Source: Muribaculaceae bacterium (GTDB taxonomy: Bacteria > Bacteroidota > Bacteroidia > Bacteroidales > Muribaculaceae). From it: a stretch of DNA of 61,699 nucleotides. The stretch spans positions 1 to 61,699 of the forward strand of contig JAFLTU010000009.1 in NCBI GenBank assembly GCA_022509125.1. Reading direction: 5' to 3'. The translations under genes were made by a program, and so were the position numbers. How positions within the stretch are numbered: the first letter of the stretch is position 1; every line of letters begins with the position of its first letter. The notes beneath the pieces are model-generated. The model was not told where the DNA came from and did not search any database. It saw nothing but the letters and a program-made list of their open reading frames with translations. This document shows positions 15,081 through 24,148 of the stretch, piece after piece.

Positions 15081-16931
15081 TCAACTTTTCACTCTCAACT
15101 CCTGCATTTCCACAAGGTGTCTATAAACTCCGTTTAGGGCTATAAGCTCCTCATGGGTGCCTCTCTCCACAATCCTTCCCTCCTGCAAAACGCAGATGAG
15201 ATCAGCCTTTGCAATTGTAGATAAACGGTGGGCCACTACTATGGTGGTGCGGTTTTTCATAAGCCTCTCAAGGGCCTCCTGCACGAGACGTTCACTCTCC
15301 GTGTCAAGGGCAGAAGTGGCCTCGTCGAGTATCAGAATGGGGGGATTCTTCAAGACAGCCCTCGCTATACTGATACGTTGGCGCTGCCCCCCCGAAAGCC
15401 GGCTCCCACGGTCGCCCACCTTGGTTTGAAAGCCATCTTCCGTAGCCACGATGAAATCATAAGCGTTGGCAATTCGTGCCGCCGATTCCACTTGCTCAAG
15501 TGTGGCTCCCGGACTCCCGAAGGCTATGTTATTGAAAATTGTGTCGTTAAACAATATCGGTTCCTGGTTCACGATTCCCATTACGCTTCTAAGATCGGCA
15601 ACCCGATAACTCTCAACTCCATGGCCCTCCACTTCAACAGTGCCCTTTGTGACATCCCAAAAACGGGGAATGAGATCAACCAGTGTCGACTTTCCCGAGC
15701 CCGACTGACCAACAAGTGCCACTGTCATCCCGGCCTTGATTTCCAGATTTATGTCTTGAAGCACATAGCGTTCTCCGTCGTAGGTGAAATTAACATCCTG
15801 GAATTTCACCCGGCCCCCCTCCTTTAGTTTGGTTGGCATAGTTTCAGGATTTGTCGGATCCTTAATCGGATTTTCCGCATCCAGGATCTTATCGATTCTC
15901 TGCAGGGCTGCCAGGCCCTTCCGAAGCGTATACCCCACTTTTGTCAATTCCTTTGCCGGATTGATAAGGCTATAGAAAATCACCATGTAGTAGATAAACC
16001 CCGGCGCGTCGATAGCCGTTTCGCCGCTTATGATAATTGCACCCCCAAACCAAAGGACAATCGCCACTGCAATCGTGCCAAGAAATTCGCTCATGGGATG
16101 GGCAAGGCTCCATCTTCTCTGAATGGAATTGGAAAGGCGTTTGTATTCATCGGTTTCGCTTTCGAAAACCTCTTCCATATGGGTCTCGGCATTGAAGGCC
16201 TTCACAACCTTGAGCCCCCCGATGGTCTCTTCGGCTGTAGAGAGAATTGTCCCTAACATATTTTGAGCCGCCAGCGATTTGGCCTTAAGCTTCTTGCCTA
16301 CTGCCCCCATAATCCATCCGGCGATAGGAAGAAGGATAAAGACGAAGGCCGTGAGTTTCCAGCTTAAAGCTACCATCACGAAGAGATAGCCCAAAATCTG
16401 GATTGGATTTTTTACCAATCCGGCCAAACTGGCTGCCACGGAAGCTTCTATTTCCCCGACGTCGCCAAGCAGACGAGACATAATATCCCCCTTGCGCTCA
16501 TGGGTATAAAACCCGATGGGAAGCGACAATATCTTTGAATACATTTGATTGCGGATGTCGGTCACCACACCGTTTCTCATCGGAATCACGCAATAGTCAC
16601 TCATATAGGCGGCCATAACCTTGAGAAACGTCGCCACAATCAGAGCGCAGGCCATTAAGGCCAAGGTGGCTGTCGGTCCGATTCTTCCGATAATCTGGGT
16701 GACATACCAATAGAAATTGTTGATCAAGACGTCTTGAAACTGGCCGCTCCCCCAGTCTTTCCAAACGTAGCTCTCCGTGTCAAGATTAAACAGGATTCGC
16801 AGGATGGGCATGATGAAGGCAAAGGAGAAGACAGTCAGGGCCATGGTCAGGAAGTTGAAAACCACACTTCCCACCACATTCCATTTATAAGGCGCGGCAA
16901 AGCGCCTCAAAAACATCCACAAGTCTTTCAT
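15081..16931 (-). CDS. ABC exporter, fused permease and ATPase (MsbA-like)
   Basis: A 616-residue half-transporter that should work as a homodimer in the inner membrane. Residues 1-340 form a six-span exporter membrane domain. Residues 375-610 form the ATPase, with Walker A GQSGSGKST near 408, the signature LSGGQRQRIS near 511, Walker B ILILDEATSALD near 531 and the switch histidine in VAHRLS near 563. The sequence resembles MsbA-type lipid A flippases and many Bacteroidetes exporters, and the substrate is not determinable from sequence. It leads a minus-strand unit with the PurN-like/dispanin and DUF2752 genes and has a good promoter at 16970-17001, divergent from the MATE gene. Confidence 0.9.
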   Translation of the reverse strand: MKDLWMFLRRFAAPYKWNVVGSVVFNFLTMALTVFSFAFIMPILRILFNLDTESYVWKDWGSGQFQDVLINNFYWYVTQIIGRIGPTATLALMACALIVATFLKVMAAYMSDYCVIPMRNGVVTDIRNQMYSKILSLPIGFYTHERKGDIMSRLLGDVGEIEASVAASLAGLVKNPIQILGYLFVMVALSWKLTAFVFILLPIAGWIMGAVGKKLKAKSLAAQNMLGTILSTAEETIGGLKVVKAFNAETHMEEVFESETDEYKRLSNSIQRRWSLAHPMSEFLGTIAVAIVLWFGGAIIISGETAIDAPGFIYYMVIFYSLINPAKELTKVGYTLRKGLAALQRIDKILDAENPIKDPTNPETMPTKLKEGGRVKFQDVNFTYDGERYVLQDINLEIKAGMTVALVGQSGSGKSTLVDLIPRFWDVTKGTVEVEGHGVESYRVADLRSVMGIVNQEPILFNDTIFNNIAFGSPGATLEQVESAARIANAYDFIVATEDGFQTKVGDRGSRLSGGQRQRISIARAVLKNPPILILDEATSALDTESERLVQEALERLMKNRTTIVVAHRLSTIAKADLICVLQEGRIVERGTHEELIALNGVYRHLVEMQELRVKS

Positions 16932-16969
16932 CCTTTCCGAAAAAATTCGGCCTCGAGATTAAATTCTCA

Positions 16970-17001
16970 CAAAATTAATGATTTGGTCTTATTGCCGCAA
17001 A
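16970..17001 (-). promoter_or_regulatory. Promoter of the ABC exporter operon
   Basis: On the minus strand TTTG (17001-16998) and TAATTTTG (16977-16970) are separated by 20 bp, the canonical Bacteroidetes -33/-7 arrangement. Transcription should start near 16963, about 32 bp before the ATG. Confidence 0.7.
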
Positions 17002-17027
17002 TTGAGCCCTCTTTATCAATTTTGATT

Positions 17028-17035
17028 TATATTTG
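17028..17035 (+). promoter_or_regulatory. -7 box of the MATE gene
   Basis: TATATTTG matches TAnnTTTG. The predicted start near 17042 leaves a leader of about 40 bases. Confidence 0.45.
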
Positions 17036-17081
17036 CGTTTCAGTTTTCTTACATTAGACTTAAACACTCTTCTTCTTGCTC

Positions 17082-18398
17082 ATGCGGCCCCTCGACCGTG
17101 AAATTTTGAGGCTGAGCATCCCCACAATCATCAGCAATATCACAGTGCCCCTTCTGGGTATCTGCGACACTGCCATATCAGGCCATTTGGGTTCCGACCT
17201 ATTCCTCTCGGCAATAGCCGTAGCCTCGGTGATGCTCAATGTCGTTTTCTGGATTTTCGGATTCCTGCGCGGCGGCACAACGGGACTCACAGCCAATGCC
17301 CTTGGGGCCGGTGACAACGCTGAAATCTCAAAGGTGTTCTATCGGTCGCTTCTCATTGCCTTCTCGGCCGGTTTTCTGCTCATCGTTTTTCAATGGCCAA
17401 TTTTCAGGCTCCTATGGATAATTATGGGGTCCGGACCCGAAATCGAGGGATATGTGGCCGACTATTTCACCCTCAGGATTTGGGGAGCTCCGGCCCTGCT
17501 TGCGATAATCGCAATAAGCGGTTGGTTTGTCGGAATGCAAACCACCTTTTATCCTATGGTCATTGCCATTGCCACCAACATAATCAACATCGGCCTCAGT
17601 TATATCCTCGCCTTCCCTTTAGGTTACGGTTTCCAAGGCGTGGCTCTTGGCACTCTTATAGCTAACTGGGTTGGGCTCTTAGTGGCAATACTATGCATCT
17701 GGTGGTTCCGTAGAGGGAAACCTTTACGTTGCTCCCTCAGGCAATTATTTCATGGAAACTGGTGGAGGTATTTTTCTGTGAACTTCAATCTCTTTCTGCG
17801 CTCCTTTTTCATCATCTGCGTCACCATGGGCGTCACGGCAGCCGGGGCCCGTCTGGGAAATCTCACTTTGGCCGTCAATGTCATCATCATGCAGTTTTTC
17901 CAGTTCTTTTCCTTCTTTATGGATGGCTTCGCTTATAGCGGAGAGGCGATGGTGGGATTCCGGTTCGGTGAAAGAGATTTCGAAAAGGTCAGGGAATGCG
18001 TCAGGCGCCTTTTGCAATGGACCCTTGCCATGACTCTGACATTCTCTTTTTTATATTTCACAGGCACCGGGTGGGTGTCCTCCCTGCTGACCGACAGCGA
18101 TGCCGTAATAGCCGGAGTGACCGACATGACTCTCTGGGTGGCTCTTATTCCTGTGGTTTCATCCTGGTCGTTTATCTACGACGGTTTCTATATCGGAGTG
18201 ACCGACACTTTCCGCATGATGCTCTCAACATTAATAGGAGGGGTGGCTTTTTTTGCCATCCTCTCCTATCAATATTTCAGCGCTGCGACTTTCGGGAACG
18301 GTCTTATCTGGACCGCCTTCCTCTCTTATCTGACACTGCGCGGCGCCTACCTGGCCTTTATGTGGCCAAAGATTATTTCACGACCTTATAGCCGTTGA
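17082..18398 (+). CDS. MATE family efflux transporter
   Basis: A roughly 438-residue inner-membrane transporter with about twelve spans, of the MATE (MatE) type that exports cationic compounds in exchange for Na+ or H+. The N-terminal LRLSIPTIISNITVPLLGICDTAISGHLG with an Asp in the first span and the GTTGLTANALGAGDN loop after the second span fit the family. The ATG at 17082 is preferred to a TTG two codons earlier. The last 26 bases overlap tail-to-tail with the GH32 gene on the other strand. Substrate unknown. Confidence 0.9.
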   Translation: MRPLDREILRLSIPTIISNITVPLLGICDTAISGHLGSDLFLSAIAVASVMLNVVFWIFGFLRGGTTGLTANALGAGDNAEISKVFYRSLLIAFSAGFLLIVFQWPIFRLLWIIMGSGPEIEGYVADYFTLRIWGAPALLAIIAISGWFVGMQTTFYPMVIAIATNIINIGLSYILAFPLGYGFQGVALGTLIANWVGLLVAILCIWWFRRGKPLRCSLRQLFHGNWWRYFSVNFNLFLRSFFIICVTMGVTAAGARLGNLTLAVNVIIMQFFQFFSFFMDGFAYSGEAMVGFRFGERDFEKVRECVRRLLQWTLAMTLTFSFLYFTGTGWVSSLLTDSDAVIAGVTDMTLWVALIPVVSSWSFIYDGFYIGVTDTFRMMLSTLIGGVAFFAILSYQYFSAATFGNGLIWTAFLSYLTLRGAYLAFMWPKIISRPYSR

Positions 18399-20772
18399 CA
18401 ATATAAATTCCTTTCGGAAGGGCGTCAAGAGCCTCGACCGCCTTAACCCTTTTTTTTAAAATGGTGCCGTTAAGGCTCACCACGTCTACATATTCCGGGA
18501 GATCATCGATTATGGCCTCGATTCCGTCTCCCTCATCTCCGTTGCCACCTTCGTTTCCCGAACCCCCTTCGTAGGTTGAGTCGCCGAGAAGCCATGCCTC
18601 AACACGGTTTACTTTCACCTGACCTTCTTTCGAGAATATCTCAAGACCGTCGGCATCGTTGTCGGTCGGGAAGACTCTCACAGAAGAGGCCCATTTGTCG
18701 TTGACAAAGATATCCATGATCGAGCCGTCAACCCACACGTCGATCGTCATGATGCTTCCTTTTTCCGGTTGCTCGGGTAGTTCACCAACGTAGCGGCCTC
18801 CATAACTGTTGCGGTCGTTTTGCTTGCGGTTTAAGCCCGTCAGGTTCAACTCCAATTTATTGTTGGAGGGATTATATGAAAGGGTGGCTGCCCCTTTGCT
18901 GTTTTTGAAAAGGTTGAAGCCGAATGGATTGTCGCCCACTTCAAACTCTCCTTTTATTTCAAACTGACGCCCTCCGACGCCCTCTATTGCCTTTGTGCCA
19001 TCGAGTGTGAGCCCCTCAGCTGAATATCCGTTATCGGCACGAAGTCCTGCAAGCCCGGAATATGGTTTCTGCACGAGCGATCCGTTTTCATCCAAAGATA
19101 TCTCACGAGGCAAGGAATAGAGATGGGCCCAACCCAAAGAGCAGTTGTCGGAAGTGGGAAGTTTGTCGGGAACGATGCCCATTAATATAGTCTTCCCATC
19201 GTGTTGATAAATGGTGGGTGAGAGGAGGCCGTAGCCCTGCCTCTGTTCGATAAGCTCAAGAGGCATATAATCCTCGTTGTCGGGAACGAATGTGCCGTCA
19301 GCAGCAATTTCTCCGGTCCAGCAAAGCACATGAACGTCGGCTGATGTGCCTTGAGGAGTGCAGGTAAAGAGCCATTTGCCGTTGTCCATCTTGGTTATGT
19401 TAGGCATCTCCCAAAATGTGCCGTGAGCCGCTTTGTCGCTTCCCATGAAGAAAATGCTTCCATCGTTGGTCCAGGTCTTTGAGGCAGGATTATATTTATG
19501 AAGAGTGGTGGCTCCCAAGCCATCTTTGGAAGTTCCAACAATGATATAGGCATTGTCACCCTCTCTGAAGAAATAAGGGTCGCGGAAATCGTCTGAAAGA
19601 CCGGTGGGCTTCCCGTTGAGCACTACTCCTGTCTTTTCCCAGTCAAGGAGAGTCTCGTCGGAGGGAACAGCCTGAACAATGCGGGCCAGTGCATAATCCA
19701 CACCTGTGTAAAGTATATTGGGCAATCCGCCGGTGATCTCTTCGTCTGTGAAGACGCAGCCGCTCCAGCAACCCTTCGTGTCGTAGTATTCCCCGGGTGC
19801 AATTGCAATTTTCTCCTCTGTCCAGTCATAGAGGTTCTCACTCGAAATATGCCCCCAATGAAGGCGGCTCATGTATGGTCCGTTGGCATTCTTCTGGAAG
19901 AAAACATGGTATCTTCCGTCCGAATATGTCATTCCGTGGGTCTCATTGGTCCAGTTGGCTCCCGGCATGCCATGATATTTTGGCCTTAGGAGGTCTTTTG
20001 CGAAACGGCTGTCGGGAATCGAAAGATCGGCGATATTGTTTTCCGGGGTCGCAGAAATCTCTGTTTCTGAAAGAATCCCGTCGTAGACATTCACTTCATC
20101 GATAAGTCCGTTGAATGTCTTGAGTTGGTAGTCTCCCCCTGCGGCACCGGCCGTTTTACCGATTGTTATAAGGGTATTGCCGTTGCCCACAGGTCCCAGC
20201 GACTTAGTTTCGGCGATTTTGTCTCCGTTGCGATAGAGGGTAAGTGTCCCGGCTTCGGGATCGTTGACGGCCACAAGGTGGCTCCATTCATAGGTGGGAA
20301 TTAAATCGGGGTTTCCCTTGTCGGCATCCTCAGCGGTTGCCAGCCATCCACCGGCATAACAATCGAAAGAATATTTCCCATGCTTGTCGATCGAGAAGGC
20401 CCAGCCACTGCGGGATTCATTATTGATTGTGCCCGCGATGGTGATTTTTTCCGGGGTGTCGAGATCATGCTCTACGATTGGATAAGTCTCCGGGGCCACC
20501 CATACTGAGAATGAGGAGGCGCCGGCAGGTTCAAAGGCCGGGATATTTCCCTCCACATAAGTGGAATACCCGTCAAACCTCAGGGCACTGCCCACCGCTC
20601 CAGGCATATTTTCATCTGTGTGTCTCCCCTGCACTCTCAGATTCTGCCCTCCTACACTCTCCTTGATTCTTGAGAGCCCGTCGGTCTCCATGGGCACCGA
20701 AGTCACAAGATCGGCCGAAAAAGCCGGAGTAGACAGTAGAAGACTAATTAGGATAGGTTGATATTTTTTCAT
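18373..20772 (-). CDS. GH32 fructan hydrolase with N-terminal LamG domain and C-terminal sorting-type tail
   Basis: A 799-residue secreted enzyme: signal peptide (cleaved near AFSA-D), a concanavalin-like LamG domain at about 20-245, a GH32 catalytic domain at about 255-720, an acidic glycine-rich linker, and a C-terminal tail ending in LPKGIYIVNGYKVVK. The active site is unusual: at the place of WMNDPNG it reads NWTNETHG, so the nucleophile position holds Glu277. Asp398 (FRDPYFF) and Glu455 (WEMPNI) match the stabiliser and acid/base. I recall the NETHG form from other Bacteroides GH32 proteins with LamG domains, so it may be a subfamily trait. It is last in the first SusCD operon, convergent with and overlapping the MATE gene. 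Levan, inulin or short fructans are all possible substrates. Confidence 0.88.
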   Translation of the reverse strand: MKKYQPILISLLLSTPAFSADLVTSVPMETDGLSRIKESVGGQNLRVQGRHTDENMPGAVGSALRFDGYSTYVEGNIPAFEPAGASSFSVWVAPETYPIVEHDLDTPEKITIAGTINNESRSGWAFSIDKHGKYSFDCYAGGWLATAEDADKGNPDLIPTYEWSHLVAVNDPEAGTLTLYRNGDKIAETKSLGPVGNGNTLITIGKTAGAAGGDYQLKTFNGLIDEVNVYDGILSETEISATPENNIADLSIPDSRFAKDLLRPKYHGMPGANWTNETHGMTYSDGRYHVFFQKNANGPYMSRLHWGHISSENLYDWTEEKIAIAPGEYYDTKGCWSGCVFTDEEITGGLPNILYTGVDYALARIVQAVPSDETLLDWEKTGVVLNGKPTGLSDDFRDPYFFREGDNAYIIVGTSKDGLGATTLHKYNPASKTWTNDGSIFFMGSDKAAHGTFWEMPNITKMDNGKWLFTCTPQGTSADVHVLCWTGEIAADGTFVPDNEDYMPLELIEQRQGYGLLSPTIYQHDGKTILMGIVPDKLPTSDNCSLGWAHLYSLPREISLDENGSLVQKPYSGLAGLRADNGYSAEGLTLDGTKAIEGVGGRQFEIKGEFEVGDNPFGFNLFKNSKGAATLSYNPSNNKLELNLTGLNRKQNDRNSYGGRYVGELPEQPEKGSIMTIDVWVDGSIMDIFVNDKWASSVRVFPTDNDADGLEIFSKEGQVKVNRVEAWLLGDSTYEGGSGNEGGNGDEGDGIEAIIDDLPEYVDVVSLNGTILKKRVKAVEALDALPKGIYIVNGYKVVK

Positions 20773-20795
20773 TTTTAGAAATTTATAATTTGGGA

Positions 20796-20824
20796 GCTAT
20801 GAAGGAAGGCAATTCCTCCATAGC
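20796..20824 (-). other. Intercistronic hairpin, SGBP to GH32
   Basis: 20796-20807 (GCTATGAAGGAA) pairs with 20813-20824 (TTCCTCCATAGC) over 12 bp with one mismatch and a five-base loop. No T-run follows on the transcribed strand, so it is more likely a processing or stability element than a terminator. Confidence 0.6.
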
Positions 20825-20836
20825 CTTTATTAAATC

Positions 20837-22318
20837 TTACTTAAGATAGTTGATGATATTCTCGGTCAGTTTCTCGATGTTGCCCTGATAGGGATTCACA
20901 CCGCCGTTTACGTTCCATTCGTAAGCACCGAGACCCATGGCGATGCAACGTCCGTGGACATCGTTGTCTTTGAAGTCAACCATACCGGCCACACAGTGGT
21001 CACCCACTTGTCCCCATACGGCGAGCACTTGAGAGTTGGTGGTGTTTTCCCACCATGCCACGCAGTTGGGAGCCGGATCTCCGGCTTCGTGCCAATAGGG
21101 ATTGAGATCCCACATGGAGTTGTGGTCTTCCTTACCCATTCCCCCTTCGAGAGGCAGAGAGGAATATTCGTAACCGTTAACCATTTCAAACTCGAGACCT
21201 GCATACACGGCGTGGGAGGCTCTGTCGTAATATTGGTTGATATCCTGGAAAACCCATCCCAAGTGGGGGTTGATACTCCAAAGGTCACCATTGTTGGGAT
21301 CGCCCGCTCCGCTTCCGAAGATATTCACCGGCATGCTCTCAGGCACAAACTCAAGAGGCACGGTCAGCTGAGTGGCCATATTCGAGAGATAGAGGTTTCC
21401 ACCCTGTGCACCATATTCTTTGAGAGCGTTGATAGTGGCGGTGCTCACAAGAGATGCGGGAAGATTCTTCCAACCCGGATCGAGGCCTACGCGGTCAACC
21501 ATAATCCAGATCATGCCATATTCATCGAATTCAATATTGGGAAGATCAGCAACCGGGATGAAGACACCCTTTTCGGTGGCAACATAATTATCTTGATACC
21601 ATGCTGCGGCTGCCTTTTCGTCGTCATCTTCAAGATCTGCCAAGGAGTCGCCAAGGAGCAGGAAGCCAACTTTTGATTCTACGTATTCTACGTCGGCAGG
21701 ACAAACTTCGCCTGAAGAAGTGTAGGCATTGTCATACTGCACGCATACACGATAATTCACATGCTGGCCGTTGGGCTGTTTTGTCAGAGTCACGGTCTCC
21801 ACGTTGCCTTCAAAATATTGGAAGTTAGTGATGTCGTTACCGTCGAGGCCAACATAGACACCGGTAATGCCGCTGGCATCAGGAAGGTTCCAGGCAAGAG
21901 TGACGGTGCGGCCTTCGATATTGACAACCTCAAGGTCGGTCACATTGGCGAGCTCCACGTAGGGCACTGTGGCAAACACTGTTTGACCCGGCGATACATA
22001 GCCGCCTCTATAGTTCACCTTTATGGTGTACATATACTCATCCTCCATCGGCTGACCCATAATATTGTATTGGGTGCGCTCTCCTTCAAGATAGATTTCC
22101 TGACTGTTGTTGACTTTCACTGTGACTCCCTCGATGCCTAAGGATGTTGTCGGCAGGCTCCAGTCTAAAGTCACCACGCGGTTGGCAACCGATGCCTTCA
22201 GATTGCTCACTGTCGGAAGGTCGGGAAGCTCCGGGGCCTCTACCTTCACATCGGTACAGGCAACCATCATTCCGGCCATTGCCATGAGCGAAAGACTATA
22301 TTTTATGATATTTTTCAT
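20837..22318 (-). CDS. Surface glycan-binding lipoprotein, DUF4960 type (first fructan operon)
   Basis: A 493-residue outer-surface lipoprotein, the SusE/F-position protein of the operon. After a signal peptide with lipobox GMMVAC (Cys near 21) come two fibronectin-III-like modules (about 37-120 and 122-215), each with a VTLDW/VTLAW strand, and then a DUF4960-like domain (about 220-493) typical of fructan-binding proteins such as BT1761. It should capture fructan at the cell surface. It lies directly after susD with a hairpin in between and before the LamG-GH32 gene. A paralogue with the same overall plan is encoded at 32296. Confidence 0.8.
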   Translation of the reverse strand: MKNIIKYSLSLMAMAGMMVACTDVKVEAPELPDLPTVSNLKASVANRVVTLDWSLPTTSLGIEGVTVKVNNSQEIYLEGERTQYNIMGQPMEDEYMYTIKVNYRGGYVSPGQTVFATVPYVELANVTDLEVVNIEGRTVTLAWNLPDASGITGVYVGLDGNDITNFQYFEGNVETVTLTKQPNGQHVNYRVCVQYDNAYTSSGEVCPADVEYVESKVGFLLLGDSLADLEDDDEKAAAAWYQDNYVATEKGVFIPVADLPNIEFDEYGMIWIMVDRVGLDPGWKNLPASLVSTATINALKEYGAQGGNLYLSNMATQLTVPLEFVPESMPVNIFGSGAGDPNNGDLWSINPHLGWVFQDINQYYDRASHAVYAGLEFEMVNGYEYSSLPLEGGMGKEDHNSMWDLNPYWHEAGDPAPNCVAWWENTTNSQVLAVWGQVGDHCVAGMVDFKDNDVHGRCIAMGLGAYEWNVNGGVNPYQGNIEKLTENIINYLK

Positions 22319-22346
22319 TGTTTATGGATTTTTAAGTTAGGTTTGT

Positions 22347-22374
22347 GGAGGGGAGGTCGGGCGACCTCCCTTCC
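22347..22374 (-). other. Intercistronic hairpin, SusD to SGBP
   Basis: 22347-22358 pairs with 22363-22374 over 12 bp (one G-T), loop GGGC. It lies between the susD stop (22379) and the SGBP start (22318), without a following T-run. Confidence 0.65.
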
Positions 22375-22378
22375 TATA

Positions 22379-24130
22379 TTAGTTGCTGTATAGACCGTTT
22401 GAATTGTCCACCTGAGCCAAAGGAATCGGGAAATAGTAATCGTTGCTGCTTAAGGAAGCACCCTTATAATATTCCTGGAAGTTTGCTTCGTATGCATAAT
22501 AAGTGTTTACAACTTCCTCAGCCACACCCCAACGCACGAGGTCAAACCATCTCAAGCCTTCCATTGCGAATTCGAGACGACGTTCGTAGCGCACTGCCTG
22601 GCGGGCATTCTCTTGGTTCCATCCGGTGAGAGGATATTCCGACACTTTATAATCAACGATAGAAGGATTAAGATCCAAAGGCACATAAGTCGGGTCGATT
22701 GAATTGTTGGCTCTCTGACGCACCTGATTTACAAGACCGATGGCTGCGGTGAAGTCTTTGTTTTGTTCCACAAGGGCCTCTGCCTTCATCAGCAGTATAT
22801 CGGAATAACGGATAATCATATAGTTTAGTGTGGAAGCACCCCAAGGCACGATACCCACTTCAACGTCGGGATTGTAGGGAGCAGGATAAGGTTTCTTGCC
22901 GGAGAACTGGCCATACAGAGAATATGCGCGACACCATTCCTGATTATAGACATAAGTCTGGGAAGGAGAGGCGAGGTTTGAACGCCAATACATTCCGATA
23001 CGTCCGAACGTGAGGTCGAATCGCGGGTCGGTGTTGCCCGTATAGATCGGGAAGGCCTCTTCCTTGCCATCGAGACGTCCGATGACTTCGTTGCCATCAT
23101 AGCCATTCAGATAAGGGAGACCGTCGGCATTGGTGCGGAAGGCATTTGCAAGGTCTTGGCTGCCGAGATAGAAATCATCGCCGTTGCCATACACGTTGCC
23201 CTCTGATTTGGTGCAGTTGAGACAGTTGTTGAAATTATACATGGCTCCTTCATTAGCTGAAGAGAACTGCACAGCCATCACTGATTCCATTCCGTTGTTC
23301 ATTTCAGGCAAGGAAATATCCTGGAAATGATCGAAGAGGCCATATTGTCCGCTATTGATAACGTAGTCGCAATATTGCTCCACTTCAGCCCATACTGCCT
23401 GAGTGTTGTCGGTAAATTCCGAAGTGGCCGTGAAGAGGTCTACTCTTGCAAGGATGCCGGCTGCCACATATTTATTGAAACGACCCGGGAGAACCTGGGT
23501 TTCAGGCAATAGATTATAAGCATTCCTCAAATCGTTCTTGATGGCTTCGGCCACTTCCTGACGGGTATAGTTTCCGGCGGGAGTGGTGTTGGCATCCATT
23601 GTTTCGTCGATGTAAGGGAATTTCTTGAAGAGACGGAGCATGTCGAAGTAATAGTAAGCCCTGAGGGTCTTCATTTCCGCGATATAGCTGGCCTTTACTT
23701 CAGCATCGATATTTCCGGCGCTCTCGATTGTCTGAATGGCATTGTTGCAGCGAGAGATGGAGAAATAATTGTTGAGCCACTTGAAGTTGATCACGTCGTT
23801 GTTGCTCTGCACGTTGCCGATTTCAAGCTGGTGCATATATCCTTCCATTCCCACTTCGCCGCCGCCCTTGAGGGCATCGTCGCTGCGAAGATCGATAACC
23901 CAGTTGTTGATCGGGCCGGCAAAAGATTCGTTGTTGCCGAAATAGTGGTTCATAAGGGTGGCATATGCCGCCGTCATTAGGTCTATAGCCTGCTCTTCGC
24001 CTATCTGGTCGGCAAACAAGACGCCCTGGGGCTTGAGATCAAGCATATCCCCGCAGGAAACAGCTCCCAGACCGGTCATTGCGATTGCGGCTGCCCCAAA
24101 TGTTTTGGTGATTATATTGTTTAGTTTCAT
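22379..24130 (-). CDS. SusD-family outer-membrane lipoprotein (first fructan operon)
   Basis: A 583-residue RagB/SusD protein that should form the lid of the SusC channel and bind fructan oligosaccharides. Lipobox GLGAVSC near residue 26, then the early motif CGDMLDLKPQGV, TPR-like helices with MKTLRAYYYFDMLRLFKKFPYI near 148-170, and the C-terminal ARQAVRYERRLEFAMEGLRWFDLVRWG, all typical of the family. The gene follows susC by 18 bp and is certainly co-transcribed. Confidence 0.95.
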   Translation of the reverse strand: MKLNNIITKTFGAAAIAMTGLGAVSCGDMLDLKPQGVLFADQIGEEQAIDLMTAAYATLMNHYFGNNESFAGPINNWVIDLRSDDALKGGGEVGMEGYMHQLEIGNVQSNNDVINFKWLNNYFSISRCNNAIQTIESAGNIDAEVKASYIAEMKTLRAYYYFDMLRLFKKFPYIDETMDANTTPAGNYTRQEVAEAIKNDLRNAYNLLPETQVLPGRFNKYVAAGILARVDLFTATSEFTDNTQAVWAEVEQYCDYVINSGQYGLFDHFQDISLPEMNNGMESVMAVQFSSANEGAMYNFNNCLNCTKSEGNVYGNGDDFYLGSQDLANAFRTNADGLPYLNGYDGNEVIGRLDGKEEAFPIYTGNTDPRFDLTFGRIGMYWRSNLASPSQTYVYNQEWCRAYSLYGQFSGKKPYPAPYNPDVEVGIVPWGASTLNYMIIRYSDILLMKAEALVEQNKDFTAAIGLVNQVRQRANNSIDPTYVPLDLNPSIVDYKVSEYPLTGWNQENARQAVRYERRLEFAMEGLRWFDLVRWGVAEEVVNTYYAYEANFQEYYKGASLSSNDYYFPIPLAQVDNSNGLYSN

Positions 24131-24148
24131 TGTTTTCCGATTTTAAGA

